Shown here: one piece after another, positions 23,400-38,062 of the stretch
How the letters are laid out: every line of letters starts with the position of its first letter
How positions within the stretch are numbered: the stretch's first letter is position 1
Assembly: GCA_002591725.1 (NCBI GenBank)
Contig: NJAL01000003.1
Coordinates: 124,001-188,000, forward strand
DNA: 64,000 bases
Origin: Candidatus Didemnitutus mandela
Lineage (GTDB): Bacteria; Verrucomicrobiota; Verrucomicrobiia; Opitutales; Opitutaceae
Direction: 5' to 3'
Translations under genes and position numbers: made by a program
The notes under the pieces: generated by a model
The model's input: the letters and a program-made list of their open reading frames with translations, nothing else
Database searches by the model: none
What the model was told of the DNA's origin: nothing

Positions 23400-24466
23400 C
23401 GACCCAGGGCAGCCATTCGAAGAATGGGGAAAGGTACTTTCTCAAACCCAACAACAGTGCGAATAGCTCGAAGATAATCTCACGGCGAACGATACGAATG
23501 TGAAAGAACTGGAACAGAAATACTCCAATGCCTCTAACGAGGCTTTCTTTGCCAAGGAGCAACAGGCCAAGCTGGAACGCGAATTGAAAGAGCATCGCGC
23601 CGATTAGCAGGAAAAGTAATTTACCGCGCTTCAACAGCAGAACACCGAGTCCACCAAGCGGATCTAAAACTTCAATTTCGAATTCGGTGCTGCCAAGCGG
23701 GGATAAAAGATGTTCAGTGAAAATCTTGAAGAGGCGAAGCAACAGGCCCAGATAGGGCGCGCCGAACATGCCAAGGTGGATGAGCAACCCGCGGTGCTTG
23801 GTAAAAACATTGGGAACCTTGTGGGGAAGCTAGTCTAGCTCACCTAGGAAGTCTGCGATAACCGCTCCGGTAATCCGAATTCGGTAAAAACCGAATTCAT
23901 TGCCAATCGTGTGCTACGACGAAGCGCGAGGTGTTTTTTAGTTCCCGGCGAGCGTTCTAAGTCGACGCCGACTGTGCTCGTAACCGACGGGCCGCAGACA
24001 TACGCGCTTATCTACGTTAGCAGAACGCCGTTTAGCCTGATACTTGATTCCGGGACCGACTACGAGCGCATCGGAGATACATAGCTTAGGGCAAGTTTAC
24101 GGCGCTGGTGAGTGAGCTTCGATTCCTTTCCGCAGATCTTACGTGTTGTCGTTGCTCTGGCTGACGAGGTGCTGGCCGCGACGGTTGGAGCAAAATCTAC
24201 AAGCCTTCGGCTGATCCCTCTTAAGAATTCCAGAACTGTTTTTATTTGCGCCGACAACGGAAAATATGGTGCGGGCAGGGTCCGCATTGATCAGTTCATT
24301 TCGGCTATCTGATCCGAAGCTGGGTACGCGTATCTTCAGCAAGATTTCACCGAAGTACGGCGGTCTTTTGTTTGCGAAAGATCGGGAGCTGATCGGAATC
24401 ATGGCGAACAACAACTATGCCGGGTTGCTTGCGCAATTTTTCGCCTCTGAAACCCATCAGTGCTGA
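23400..24466 (+). pseudogene. Coiled-coil protein remnant with protease-like C-terminal fragment
   Basis: Plus frame with internal stops: DNLTANDTNVKELEQKYSNASNEAFFAKEQQAKLERELKEHRAD; later KISPKYGGLLFAKDRELIGIMANNNYAGLL. Confidence 0.3.
23877..23898. repeat. Perfect hairpin, 9-bp stem, AAAA loop
   Basis: GAATTCGGT-aaaa-ACCGAATTC. Confidence 0.85.
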
Positions 24467-24548
24467 CGAACAGAAGAAGAGAACAGAGCCAGTTTTTCAG
24501 TTGCTTGGCGCTCGTATCCAACGGTTTTCTTACAATCTTCAGTAATGC

Positions 24549-25038
24549 TCAGCGCTTGGGGCCCAATCGATTGGCCGCGCGGTTTTTCTTCACACTGCCG
24601 GCGGGGAAAACTTGTCCGTTCATAGCAGTGTAGACGCCTAGCGGCCAGGGCCTGTAGCGCACCAATAGCCGCGGCCAAGGGGTTGAAGGCTGCATCACTG
24701 TAACGGGAACGGGTTGGTTTCATAGAGCCGGTAAAGACAGTGGTTTTATCCGAAATATCGGCGATCCGTTCCGCGGTGAGCGCCATCGTGTCGGTTCCGT
24801 GCGTGATAATGGTTAGGCTTCCCGGTGCCGCTTTCACCCGTTCGCTGATTAGCGCGCGATCTGCGTTAGTCAGCTCTAAGCTGTCCTTCTGCATGACGGG
24901 TTCTACCGTGAAATCGAATGTAATATTAGATTCGCGGAAGACGAGGCCGGCTTGCGGCTTACCGACTTTGTAGACGCTGGCGGTTTCGAAATAGACTTTG
25001 TCGATGGTGCCACCTGTGGTGATAACCCGAATTTGCAT
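24549..25038 (-). pseudogene. L-asparaginase-domain protein interrupted by a single frameshift
   Basis: MQIRVITTGGTIDKVY...IITHGTDTM...GALQALAA, then continuation in a neighbouring frame GVYTAMNGQVFPAGSVKKNRAANRLGPKR-stop. Total 490 nt = 163 codons + 1. Confidence 0.85.
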
Positions 25039-25644
25039 GACTACGGAAGATGCCCTGCGGAGGGTTGAACACAAAAAAACGGACAAAGGTCATGGATCGG
25101 CGTGCAGAGGATTTGCCTGCTGCGCGCTGCATGGCAGGATCGGATATTAGTGGCTCAGCTGAACACTTGCTTTCTTGGTTGTAACGACGTAATGGCGTGT
25201 GCAAGCTGCAGGCTATGCTGGCGATGCGAATACCCGCATCGCCGTGGCTAGACGGGCTGACCAGCGAAGCAGTGAATTTTACCCAGGAGGCCACTCCTGT
25301 ATCCGCTTGGCCAGCAAGCGCAAATGGCGCTCTTGACGGGCAAGCTTTGCCAGAAAAACAGCGTTAGGCGGCCTATTGGGATTGTTACCTGCCAAAGCTC
25401 GCACGGTAGTCCACGATTAGCTTTACGGGGTCGTGGTTAGGTTATGAGACGGCTTTTTTGACAAGTGGCACTTTGGCGCCCGCCTGGCCATAAAACACAA
25501 TTCGTTGGCGAAGCGCATTCAAATACGACTGTACCGCCGAGAGGGGATACGAGGGAAGGTTCCAAAAGAAGATTTTGTTCAATGATCCATGGCTGCACGG
25601 TACGCGGTTGGCGGCGGTTTCATCTTTGTCCTCTTTCAGTCCAT

Positions 25645-25676
25645 CCGGCAGGATCTAGTAGTAAGTAGTAGTAGTT
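25645..25676. repeat. CCGGCAG-N4-(TAG)n motif, copy 1
   Basis: CCGGCAGgatcTAGTAGTAAGTAGTAGTAGTT; shares the 16-mer tagtagtaagtagtag with 35715-35730. Confidence 0.7.
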
Positions 25677-28639
25677 GGTGAAAGTGGGGCTAAGCGAGCG
25701 ATAGATTTCGGACGTGCTTACTTTGCCAACAGCCCGTGCTTTTCTGCCGGATCGATCTCGACCGAGAAAATGTAGCGATCGGACGCCTCGAGGCGGTGTT
25801 CGAGAAGATCGAGCATGTCCTGACAGCTGAATTCGCCTGCGATGTAGCCATCAAAGTGGTCATTTCGTACAGCTACCATTTAAACGACGAACGACGGAAA
25901 TTCTTTGGATGGCAAGGAGAGCAGGACGACGATTCGCGGGCGATTTGAATGAATTGCACAGGGAGTGAACCTTGCGATGTGCGATGACCCACCGCCATCG
26001 CCTCTTTGTTGCCTTCAGAAGACTGAATCTAGCGGGTTTGACAGCTAACGCTGACCTAGCTGGTCCAACGATAGCTTTAAGGGTTAAGGATAAGAAAATT
26101 TAGCCTTCGAGTCCTTTTCTTACGCGGACTGCGGGATGTCGCTGGCGTTATTCAACGCTTCGCCATGCGGATGAGATTGTTAATTTGGATTTCGGTTTCG
26201 CTGTTTAAGAACCTGACGGTGGCTCCGATTGTCAGTTTTGTGATGCTGTTGACTTAGTTGATTTCGCGATTGCGCAACGAAAGCCGGAAAAGAATGATGA
26301 TATTCTTACCCATTACCGACAGCTTGTTGGCGGGAAAGAGAAAGCATCTGCTAGGAGACTCACAAATACTGTTCTGCTCTTTAGATAGAAGTAGCAACTT
26401 TAATTAGGTATTTTTACAGGATAGAAGAGTGATTTTTCTGCATCAGAAAAGATTGTTGCAATTAGGCTAACTAAAACGGTCTGGACTCGCAACTGGGTTT
26501 TCGATCGGTATGAGCATTTCCAGAATCGACTCTTCCGGTTTTCCCCCCGGCGAAGGAGCTTAATTTTTCAGACTAGGCCTGTTTCGCTAACAGGCCGGTG
26601 AGCTGGATTTAAAAAATGCTGGCTGGATGGATTTACGACGACGCCCATCAGCGACGCTGTGAGAAAGTTTGTGTATTTTTTTGTAGGGCTGCAAGCGGAC
26701 GCTACAATAGAGCGTTTTTTTATGTAGTTAGACCTTGTCACGATCCATCGATCGTTGTGCTGAGACTGGTGATCTGAATATTAGGAAGCTGGAACCGATT
26801 CTTTTGCAGTTGAAAGGTGGCGTGGCGGTATTGTTGTCGCTTCAGCGAATTGAGTTTCATTAATATAGCGCTGAGTTCCTGGGAGAGCAATCAGAACAAA
26901 TAAATTTTGCCGAGATCGGCGTTGCTCAGCTGCACATTTCCATGGAAGCTGGCAAGTGTGCTCACTCGGTTGAAGTTAACCGTCACGCGGCTGCCGACGG
27001 TATACGCTTGATGAATTTCCGATGGTTCAACTTTTCTGTCAGCAAATTCGGCATAGCCGAAGATATGGGCGCAGAGCAGTGTCGAAAAGTTCCACGGTCC
27101 AAGGATCGGACGACTCACCGGACTTGCTATTTATTCGTAGACGCTGGGCGAAAAATTCCCCGTCAGATCGTAGTCGAACTGTTTCATCTCGTGCGTATCG
27201 AAATTGCGGAACCGTTTTGAACCAGCCTTGAGCCGTCTTTGCAACGCCCTGTCTGTGTGGCATCGAGCATCACATGGGCAAACTGAAAATGTATAAATAT
27301 ATGGGGATCAAATTGCTCGAAGAACCCCATAGAACACAATGGGCTCCTTGGCATCGGTGCTGCCAAGGTAGAACGTGCGCGAGATGCTCTTCCAATTGTT
27401 CTGTACATTTAGGCCCCACTGCTGCGGAGCGATAGGGAAGGAAGTTTTGTTCCAAAATCCTGCACCAATGGCCATAAAGCTAGCTGCCGATGTGGGGCGG
27501 TCGCAAATTGGCTGGCGATCAGCCGGCGATAACCTGTGTTGTTTAAATTCATGCCGCAAAAATTTTGCGCGAAGTTTCCTCTGGTGATACGATCCAGAGA
27601 ATCATTCTTGTGCGTTCACGTCGATTAGTCCAGCGCCGCTGACGTGATCTGCACGCCATAGGAACCCAAACATCCTATCCGCATCCGAGTGTGTAGTTTG
27701 GTTAATTTCAATTCTTGATCGAAACTAACTGTACCAATGAGGTGGATGGAATTGCTGAAACAAGGTAGAGTTCGAGTGCATGGAGTTGTCCTAGTGAGTA
27801 ACGAAAGGGTGGGCGATTCCTCTTTGGAAGTTCGCGGTACCGCGATGGTCTTGTAAAAAGACGGAGCCTTGAAAGGTGAAGAAAATTTATCGCCAGGGGG
27901 GAAGTGTCGCCCCTGTAGGCTTATGGGGGTGAAATCGTAGCTAGCCTGCATGAGAGGGACATACATTGTTTCTTCGAAAGAAATCACATCATGGGTGGTA
28001 ATTTTCCCGGAAACATTTCCCAACCTGCTGAAGTAGCGGTGTTGGCGTGAACGTTACATTTCCGAGGAACTGATCTACCTCCAGCTCGTTGCGTTACCAG
28101 AGTGCTAGGGCCGAAAAGCTGCTGCGGAGACACCTTGTTTAGCCTGTTATGTAAAGTAAAAGCGGAAGTTGTAATGAGCGGGTTGCTGGAATCGGTTGGC
28201 CCAATGGACCGTCGACGTGATCGGAGGTTAGGGCCGTTTCGATATGCAGGCCGCTGTTGAAATGGGGCAGTAAATGCAGACACAGCACGGGAATGCATGC
28301 ACAAAGGCTTCGAACTTCGGCAGCTTTATGGCGACGGTGGCGGGCAAATGAAGGTCATAGAGCGGCATGCCGAGAACGTTGGCGAGGTTGCTTTTGACAA
28401 TATGGATATGGATGCTGGATACGAGTGCTGCCGACCTCGGCTTTGTCCACGACTTTGAGTTCATAATCTCCCCTGTTGGAAGTTAAGGGGAAAGTCATCG
28501 CTTGGGTGGCCGAGCCGAAGCCGGCGAACGATTGGCCACTTTTAGGAAAACTGTTGATGGCGAAGCTGGTTTCGTGCTCCAGCAGCTCCAACTTATGTGA
28601 CACACTGAAAACTGCATTTAGTTAGCCGGCGACCAGAAG

Positions 28640-28855
28640 ACCGCAGGTTTTCACTAAGCCCGACCTAGAGGGAAGATAGCTGATTAGAATGCGCATTGCG
28701 GTGCTTTTTCCGGCGCTGTTGGGCCCAAGCAGGCCGATAATCTCGACGCGTTTAACGGCAAACGGGAAAGCCTACACCGTTGCGAAGGAGCTGTAGGATT
28801 TCTTGAACCGATCGACTTCGATCGTGATGCTGTTGGTATCAGGCGTATACATGCT
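28640..28855 (-). pseudogene. ABC transporter ATP-binding protein N-terminal remnant
   Basis: Minus frame: TNSITIEVDRFKKSYSSFATV-stop-AFPFAVKRVEIIGLLGPNSAGKSTAMRILISYLPSRSGLVKTCGLLVAG; Walker A preserved, remainder lost. Confidence 0.75.
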
Positions 28856-28861
28856 AACAGC

Positions 28862-29683
28862 TTACGCAAAGAAGGCGGCCGATGGGAAAACTTCGTGCCA
28901 GGAGGCATTTTTGCTCAAAGTGACCTCACCAGCGCGGAAGTGTTCCGTGATGCCGGAGTCAAGGTGCACTAGGAGCGATCCATTGGCGTCGATGCCTGTG
29001 GCGACCCCGTGAACCTTGTGAGTACCTTGAGTGACGAGAACTGGCTGGTTGGCAAGGATATCGTAGCGGGCCCACCAGTCTAAGAAGTGTTCGCGGTGCT
29101 CGCTCGCGATGAACTGGTGATAGGCGAGATTGATGCGGTCGATGAGGGCGGCGGCGAAACAGTTCAGATCGAGCAAGCTGCCTGTGACATCGGTGATAGA
29201 AATAGCCGTATGTTGGAGCCCTGGCGGAAAGTCGTCGATGCGGCCGTTGATATTCAAGCCGAGGCCGAAAACGAGGTTGCGCACTTGGTTCGCGTTAACG
29301 CGCGCCTCGGTGAGCATCCCACCGGCTTTCCGTCCGGCGATGTAGAGGTCATTCGGCCATTTGAGGCCAGGAGAGATTTTGCAGAAATTGGCGACGAACT
29401 CGCACACATTCAGCCCCATCCAGAGTGTGAAATCCTGGAGTTCTACCGGTCTGAGCTCGGGGCGAAAAACAAAGGTAATATAGAGATTGCCGTTGGCGGC
29501 GCTGTGCCACGGGCGCTTGCGGCGTCCGTGGCCACGAGTTTGTTCTCGGGCGATGATGACGAACGGTGCAGGTTGGCCGGCGGTGAGGAGGCGCTCAGCC
29601 TCTCTGTTTGTACTGTCGATCTGGTCGAGGCAAATGACCCGGAGAGGGCGGGGCTGATGTATGAGACAGGCTTGGATCAACAT
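28862..29683 (-). CDS. birA: Biotin--[acetyl-CoA-carboxylase] ligase
   Basis: STNREAERLL, EQTRGHGRRKRPWHSAANGNLYIT, KWPNDLYIAGRKAGGMLTEA, GLGLNIN motifs. Confidence 0.93.
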   Translation of the reverse strand: MLIQACLIHQPRPLRVICLDQIDSTNREAERLLTAGQPAPFVIIAREQTRGHGRRKRPWHSAANGNLYITFVFRPELRPVELQDFTLWMGLNVCEFVANFCKISPGLKWPNDLYIAGRKAGGMLTEARVNANQVRNLVFGLGLNINGRIDDFPPGLQHTAISITDVTGSLLDLNCFAAALIDRINLAYHQFIASEHREHFLDWWARYDILANQPVLVTQGTHKVHGVATGIDANGSLLVHLDSGITEHFRAGEVTLSKNASWHEVFPSAAFFA

Positions 29684-30528
29684 GGGGTAAGGTTTGGCCG
29701 GGGTGCTGGTCAGCCGGGACTGTGCGCGGATTCAACAGACAATCTATCTCTCTCGCGCTTTTGACCGGTCTGATATGCAATCGCAGCCGCGATTGAAAAA
29801 ATGCATATGAGAGTGACTTCGCCTAAGGACACGGGCGGAACTTTGCATCCGTTTTGTCTGGCTGGCAAGTGGCGGTCGATCCTGATGTGTGGAGACCAGG
29901 TGGCGATTGAGATCTAAGATTTAGATCAGCCTGAGAGGCTGCCGCTGCGGCGGGATCGATGTCTTGGAGCGATTTGACACAATCAGCGAATTGGGATGGG
30001 CTAGGCAGGGGAGGTGTTTGGCTTCGCGCTTGGACTTCAGCTCCAGCTTGGGGGGAGGGCGTAACGAGTGGGATGTAGAAACAGTTAAGAGCCTACTCGA
30101 ACGGCATTATCGAATTTCGGTAGACTCGCAGCGTTTTTTTCGCACAGTTCTTGAGTGTGAGTAAGACGTCCTTCCCAGCACGCTGCAAAGTATCTTCTTT
30201 CATGCTGAAGGTAGAGCCGATCAAAATCGGCTTATCAGCTAGTGAATGGACCAACTCCGGCTGAAGCTGCAGTGGCATTTCCGTTATAGCCTGGGATGTC
30301 TCGAACGAGACTAAGTCGGCATTGATTCTGACGCAGGTTTTTAGCTATAATTTTACTTTTTATGATCGGAACCGAAGAAAACACAGTTAATCAAACTAGA
30401 AGTGTAACGCAAGGCGCTTTCATGGGAAAAACAATAAAATAGCGTCGGACTCGTTTGCAATCAAACAAAAATCTGCTGATCTGACGCTTGCGGAAGAATT
30501 TTACTTTTCTGGAATAGTGGCTGTCAGC

Positions 30529-31539
30529 TCAGCCGAGGTTGAGACCGGCGATTTGCTTCAACAAGCTGGGCCAACGGGCTTCCGGGATCCCAGCACCGAG
30601 GTGTTGGACACATTCGGCTCCGAGCACCGAGCCAATCACTCCGGCGGTTTTGTGCGACATCCCGCGAAGGTGACCATGGAGAAAACCCGCAGCCCAAGCA
30701 TCGCCGGCGCCTGTTGTGTCCACAACCCGATCGACGTGCACTGGTTGAATCTTCTGGAGATTGGATCCCTGGGCGATCCACGCGCCGTTTTTGCCAACTT
30801 TTACGGCGGCAATACCACCGTAGGTTGCCAGCTCGCTTGCGGAAACGTCATAAGCGATCTCTTTTTGAAATAGCGTCTTCACTTCGTCTTCGTTGGCGAA
30901 AACGATGTGCACACCTTTTTTGAGTTGTTCAAAAAGCCAGTCGCGGGCCATGTCTACCGCCTCAAAAGAGGCTAGATCAATGCTGATGGTACAGCCGGCG
31001 GCGCGAGCGGTGGCGGCGATTTTTTCGGCCAGGGCGAGGTTGAAAACAAGATAGCCCTCGATGTGAATATGGCGCACTTCAGCGAAGTCGGATGCCGTGA
31101 TTTCCTCAGGAGAGAGTGCCATGGCGGCGCCGAGGTTGACTCTCATGGTGCGTTCGCCGTCTGGCGTGATGAGGGTAAGACAGCGGCCGTTGGGCAGGTT
31201 GGTACGCTTGAAGCGGGAGCCATCCGCGCCTTGGGAAACGAAGTTGAAATGATAGAACTTGGCGGCCAAATCTCCGCCAATTTTTCCCACGTAAGTGGTG
31301 CGCAAACCGAGTCGGTTGGCACTGAGGACAATGTTTGCGGCCGAGCCACCGCTGGCGATCGCTACGCGGTCGCCCAGCTTTTGAATAAGCCTGGCAATGT
31401 CCGCTTCGTTGACAAGCATTGACCCTCCCTTGGAGCCGCCGGCTTCGGGTAGGAAGCTTTCGGGGACGTGCGCAAGCAGGTCCATGATGGGGTTGCCGAT
31501 ACCAAGGAGGTCAAATTTAAAGGAGGAAGCTGCGGCCAT
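30529..31539 (-). CDS. PfkB-family carbohydrate kinase, adenosine kinase-like
   Basis: GIGNPIMDLLAHV, GGSAANIVLSANRLGLRTTYVGKIGGD, DTTGAGDAWAAGFLHG; 336 aa. Confidence 0.9.
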   Translation of the reverse strand: MAAASSFKFDLLGIGNPIMDLLAHVPESFLPEAGGSKGGSMLVNEADIARLIQKLGDRVAIASGGSAANIVLSANRLGLRTTYVGKIGGDLAAKFYHFNFVSQGADGSRFKRTNLPNGRCLTLITPDGERTMRVNLGAAMALSPEEITASDFAEVRHIHIEGYLVFNLALAEKIAATARAAGCTISIDLASFEAVDMARDWLFEQLKKGVHIVFANEDEVKTLFQKEIAYDVSASELATYGGIAAVKVGKNGAWIAQGSNLQKIQPVHVDRVVDTTGAGDAWAAGFLHGHLRGMSHKTAGVIGSVLGAECVQHLGAGIPEARWPSLLKQIAGLNLG

Positions 31540-31589
31540 AAAGAGTATGATAAATATGAGGTTAGATGGTTAGAAGCGCGGGAAGAAAA

Positions 31590-31950
31590 CTTATTTCCTG
31601 CTCCTGGCCAAGGGCAGGCGGAACAATTCGGTGCCCAATACATCCAATGGCGTGTACAACCGCGATGGCCTTGGGCTCATTACTGATTAAGCTAGCAATT
31701 GCAGGTCGCAGCCGAACGTTTCGGCCAGGACCAATATCGCTTGCGATATTGCTGGCTTGCAAAAGCCGATATCGGTTGAGGTGACAAGCTTATAGATGGG
31801 CTCGGCTAGCTCCGGTATCTGCGATACCCTTTGGGCACAAGTCCACAGAACATTATGGAAGGTATGTTTGTGCATACCGTAATTTCCCCAGTTTGGGCTT
31901 TATGTCGGTGAAGCAGCGCAGTCGTTTTCAAAATCCTGGAAAAACGTTGG
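31590..31950 (-). pseudogene. HAD-superfamily hydrolase remnant
   Basis: PIYKLVTSTDIGFCKPAISQAILVLAETFGCDLQ-(stop)-LISNEPKAIAVVHAIGCIGHRIVPP; matches V-TS-DIG--KP----F--AL and the following ISNEP-like motif. Confidence 0.5.
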
Positions 31951-32218
31951 CGCACAGCCGAGCTCGTCATCCATAGTGAAAGAAGAATCTTTTTCGCCGA
32001 GTTCCGGCTGGAGGGGAAGAAAAACGCCTAGATAAAATTTGCCTCGGTTTTATATGGGCCAAGCGGGTTAAACCCGCGAAGCACAGCACAGCCGTCTTGG
32101 ATTCGTTCTGGTGATGTTAGAGGTAGAAAGGCCTGCATGGCGAGGCTATGGCTGGCAGCGCATCTGGATGCGCCAACTCAGCTCCTTTATATTCTAACAG
32201 CGTGTTGCTCAAGTCGAA

Positions 32219-32241
32219 AGCCAGTAAACCAGTTACTGGCT
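32219..32241. repeat. Perfect hairpin, 9-bp stem, 5-nt loop
   Basis: AGCCAGTAA-accag-TTACTGGCT. Confidence 0.8.
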
Positions 32242-32744
32242 GTTACCAGTCGCAAGGTATGTATAAAGGTATAAGGTGATGCTAAATGCTAAGTTACCAG
32301 CAGTGGGCGTCGTCTACCTCGACAATGGTCGAGTAGTCGCCGGTTTGATAGAAATAGAAGTGCAAGTTGTGGAACTTGTTGATTATATCGATACGCTGAA
32401 ACAGACTGGAAGATCCAAGTTCTAGATTGATAAACTCTTACGGTGCTCATAGATCGAGACCCATATGGATACAGAAAAGGTGTTTCCTCGGCTGTAGCGC
32501 AGTGAGGGCGAGGAGTTACAGGATGTGTGGGTGAACAATCGGGGCGGTCTGAGCTTTGATGCTAGAAAAGACAGCGAGAATGGTGTGTTTCCCGGTGACT
32601 GGGCTGCGGTATGCGACGCCGTTGTGCGGGTGAATTAGGCAAGGAGCTGTAGTTTCGAATTCAGAGACGGCGAAAATGCCTGGTACCCTGAAACAGCGAA
32701 AAGGCTTTTTCTTGTGTCTCCCAAATCTTAGTATTTTGCCCTAG

Positions 32745-34346
<1,602 letters not shown>

Positions 34347-34438
34347 CGCACGTTGGCCCTTCCCTTCGGCTTAGCCGGAATAGTATAAACGATCGGCAAC
34401 TCTATTCTTCTGATTTCCTGCGTTTCAGACTTTCCCTT

Positions 34439-35373
<935 letters not shown>

Positions 35374-35700
35374 TAGGACAGGTAGTAGTTGCCGCTACAG
35401 GCCAAAGGAGGCGTTTATGAGTTTCCGGAACATGATTTTTATTGCAACCTCGGAAGTATTTTTTAAATTTTGGTAAAAATAAGTATAAGTCCAAACACTT
35501 CTTTGGGAGCGTAACGCAAAGAGGTGTTCTTATTGGATATGACATTGCGAGCGGTCGGTTCTGTGTTGCCGGAGAAGCGTCACTCGGCCTTTCGTGAAAA
35601 ACGAGGAAGGGCGCCACACTGAGTGCCCGTAGGCATGCCCACGTCGGCTTGGTTGCGAGTCAGGGCATGGTAGGCGTCGACGCAATCTTTTGGAGCGACA

Positions 35701-35732
35701 CCGGCAGCTTATAGTAGTAGTAAGTAGTAGTT
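35701..35732. repeat. CCGGCAG-N4-(TAG)n motif, copy 2
   Basis: CCGGCAGcttaTAGTAGTAGTAAGTAGTAGTTT; same architecture as 25645-25676. Confidence 0.7.
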
Positions 35733-35739
35733 TGGGTGC

Positions 35740-36270
35740 TACGTTCGGCTTGGCTTAAAGGATGATGCCGGAAAACCCATAGCCGCCAAGCGCGAGGGGA
35801 AATAGTTCACGGTTTTCCCGCACGACTGCACCGAACAATTTCCCCATTGGGCGTGTCTAGACAGAAAGGTTCGGCAGTGTTGGCTATCGGCGTGGTGCAG
35901 CTTTGCTAGCCATGGCAATTGGTGAGAGGCAACTACCGACTGAAAAAATCGTTTTTCGTTTGCATGATCGAGACGGCTTAGCTGCGTTCGTCGAAAAACG
36001 GAATGATCTCATGCTATGACGTGCAGGCTCCGACGGCGAGTTAGTCGATTCCCTCCACTGAGGGCGAGGTATTTGATGGACGTGATCTCGCCGGTGTACA
36101 GAGTGTTTCCGCCCATCGAATGCTGAGCGCTTGCGATGGAGGTGTTCCGGTCTTCGCGCGCGGGCTCGGTGTACCAGTTCCGTTAACCGGAGCTCGGCAG
36201 CGTCGGGCTTTGGGGGCGACCGGGATGATCTCGAACAGCTCGGTAGCATTGATCTGGCTGGCTTGGCTGG
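35740..36270 (-). pseudogene. FAD-linked oxidase (FAD/FMN-containing dehydrogenase) remnant
   Basis: Minus fragments: NTSIASAQHSMGGNTLYTGEITSIKYLALSGGNRL / HEIIPFFDERS-AVSIMQTKNDFF / LPLTNCHGWQ / EPFCLDTPNGEIVRCS in the order of an FAD-binding-4 domain. Confidence 0.6.
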
Positions 36271-38062
36271 CTTTGTTGGCGCTGACGGCGGATAATTCCG
36301 CTCGGCGTTCTGCTTGGATGCTACCACACGCTGGCGAGAAAGAGAATAGGCTGGAGAACCAGCAAACCGACGCCTCAACAAGAGGAAGGCTAAGATAAAA
36401 AGGATTTTTGCAATATATGCTCAGCAGTCAAAAAGGAACTGCAAATGAAGAGGCTCGGCCCCTATTAGGGGCAACACGCGGCTGAAATGGCTTACCGCGA
36501 CTGGCACTGCCACGCGCTGTGCGGAAGTGCCAGTTAGCAGGCGTATTGCGAAGAGCGGTCGACTGCCTGAAAGGTCGTAGAGCTAAGACAATGACGCGAT
36601 TAAGGAGAACATAACTTAGTCGAACTCCAATACCATCGCGAGCGGGCAGAGGCGTAATTTCGGGTGGCGCTTTGGCAATGCTGCACTCCTGGTATCCAGC
36701 TTCTAGCGCCTAATGGTTGCACCGGGCGAATGTTGGTACGGTGAAAAGAGATCCGGAACCCGCGTGTGCAGAGGCATAGACTTCTGATATAGGCTATAGG
36801 CGATACCATATCCTAAGCGATTGGCCAGGCGAATGGCGGAGGCTGAATTGTCTTTGGTGGTATATTAAGGGCTGAGGAAGAGCTTAGGCTCGTTTTCCCT
36901 GGAAATGTTGATCAAAAAATAGTTGGTCTTCCAAAACCTGCGCAGTTTTTTACCGAATGGGAATTCGACCCATGGCCAGCTGCAATAAACTCGCTGTATT
37001 CCCAAATGATCTGAGCGGAGAATGCATCCTCGGGAATGGACCTTCTGCTAGCCGTCTATTCGGAAAATCGGCCTATCGTTTCTTTATAAATTTCTTTGAG
37101 GTCTAACTCAACCGTCAAGTTTTAGGAGATAACCACGAGCATCAGATTGCTGCTGGGGGTAAAGAGGTAGTAATCGCCCGCGATGCCATAGATCTCAGTT
37201 CAGCTCAGCACAAATCTGTGCGATGCTGCGAAAATAGGCGTGGAACCAACTCGACGGACCGATGGCCAGATGGCGGGCGCACCTCCTTTATGGTGGATGC
37301 CAAATACCATCCGGGGAAAGTGAAATACATCGTGTTCTCATCGTGGCGGCCGTGGAAAATGCCAGCGATCATGGCAGCATGTTCGGCCAGGAGAAGATCG
37401 TTAATCGGTTGGAAACCCTGCTGGGGGGGCCTTCGCAGTGAGCAGGGAAGCCGCAAATGCAATCCAGGAATGCCAGTAGCAGCTAGAAGGCTGGTCTTAA
37501 GTGCCACGATAGCGTTTTTTGGGAAACAGGCTGTTAATTCGGCCACCAGTTGCTTGCTGGAAGCATGCTAAAAGCCGATGATCATCGGCCTGTTCGCTGA
37601 ATAATGGCTTGGGGCAGGTGTCGCCATTAAAAAAATTGATTTTGGAAAAGATACCGGTGGAAAATATCGACCTCGTAAGGTATGCTGACTTATTTTTAGT
37701 AGCTTACATGGCTAGCAGTGTGATATCCAAACTGCTGGTCCGACGGCTGGGTTGGAGATGAGATAAATAATATCGTTGGCTTGATAGATGGTGAACAAGC
37801 CTAGTTTACCGGTCAACCTACCTTGGTAAGTGACTTAAGGCAACGATGGTGAAAAATTGGTGCAGTAAATCCAGACTAGCCACTTAGTTTTTGTCATGAA
37901 GGGCCGAGCGGGATTTGGGTGGGGGGGCCGTCCGCATCTCGGCGACATGCCATCAATTGATGGCTTTTGGTTGGCGATTTAAAAGCGGCAATGTGAGTGC
38001 GGGAATCAGACATATGGGATTCACACACCGCAGTTTACGTTTTTTCCCGAACGGTCCGGTCA

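Noticed and set aside
23338-23787. 149-aa Leu-rich minus ORF resembling a membrane protein
   Set aside because: Antisense of a Glu/Lys/Gln-rich coiled-coil remnant, which naturally yields Leu/Phe-rich antisense translation.
29087-29764. 225-aa plus ORF
   Set aside because: Shadow ORF opposite birA.
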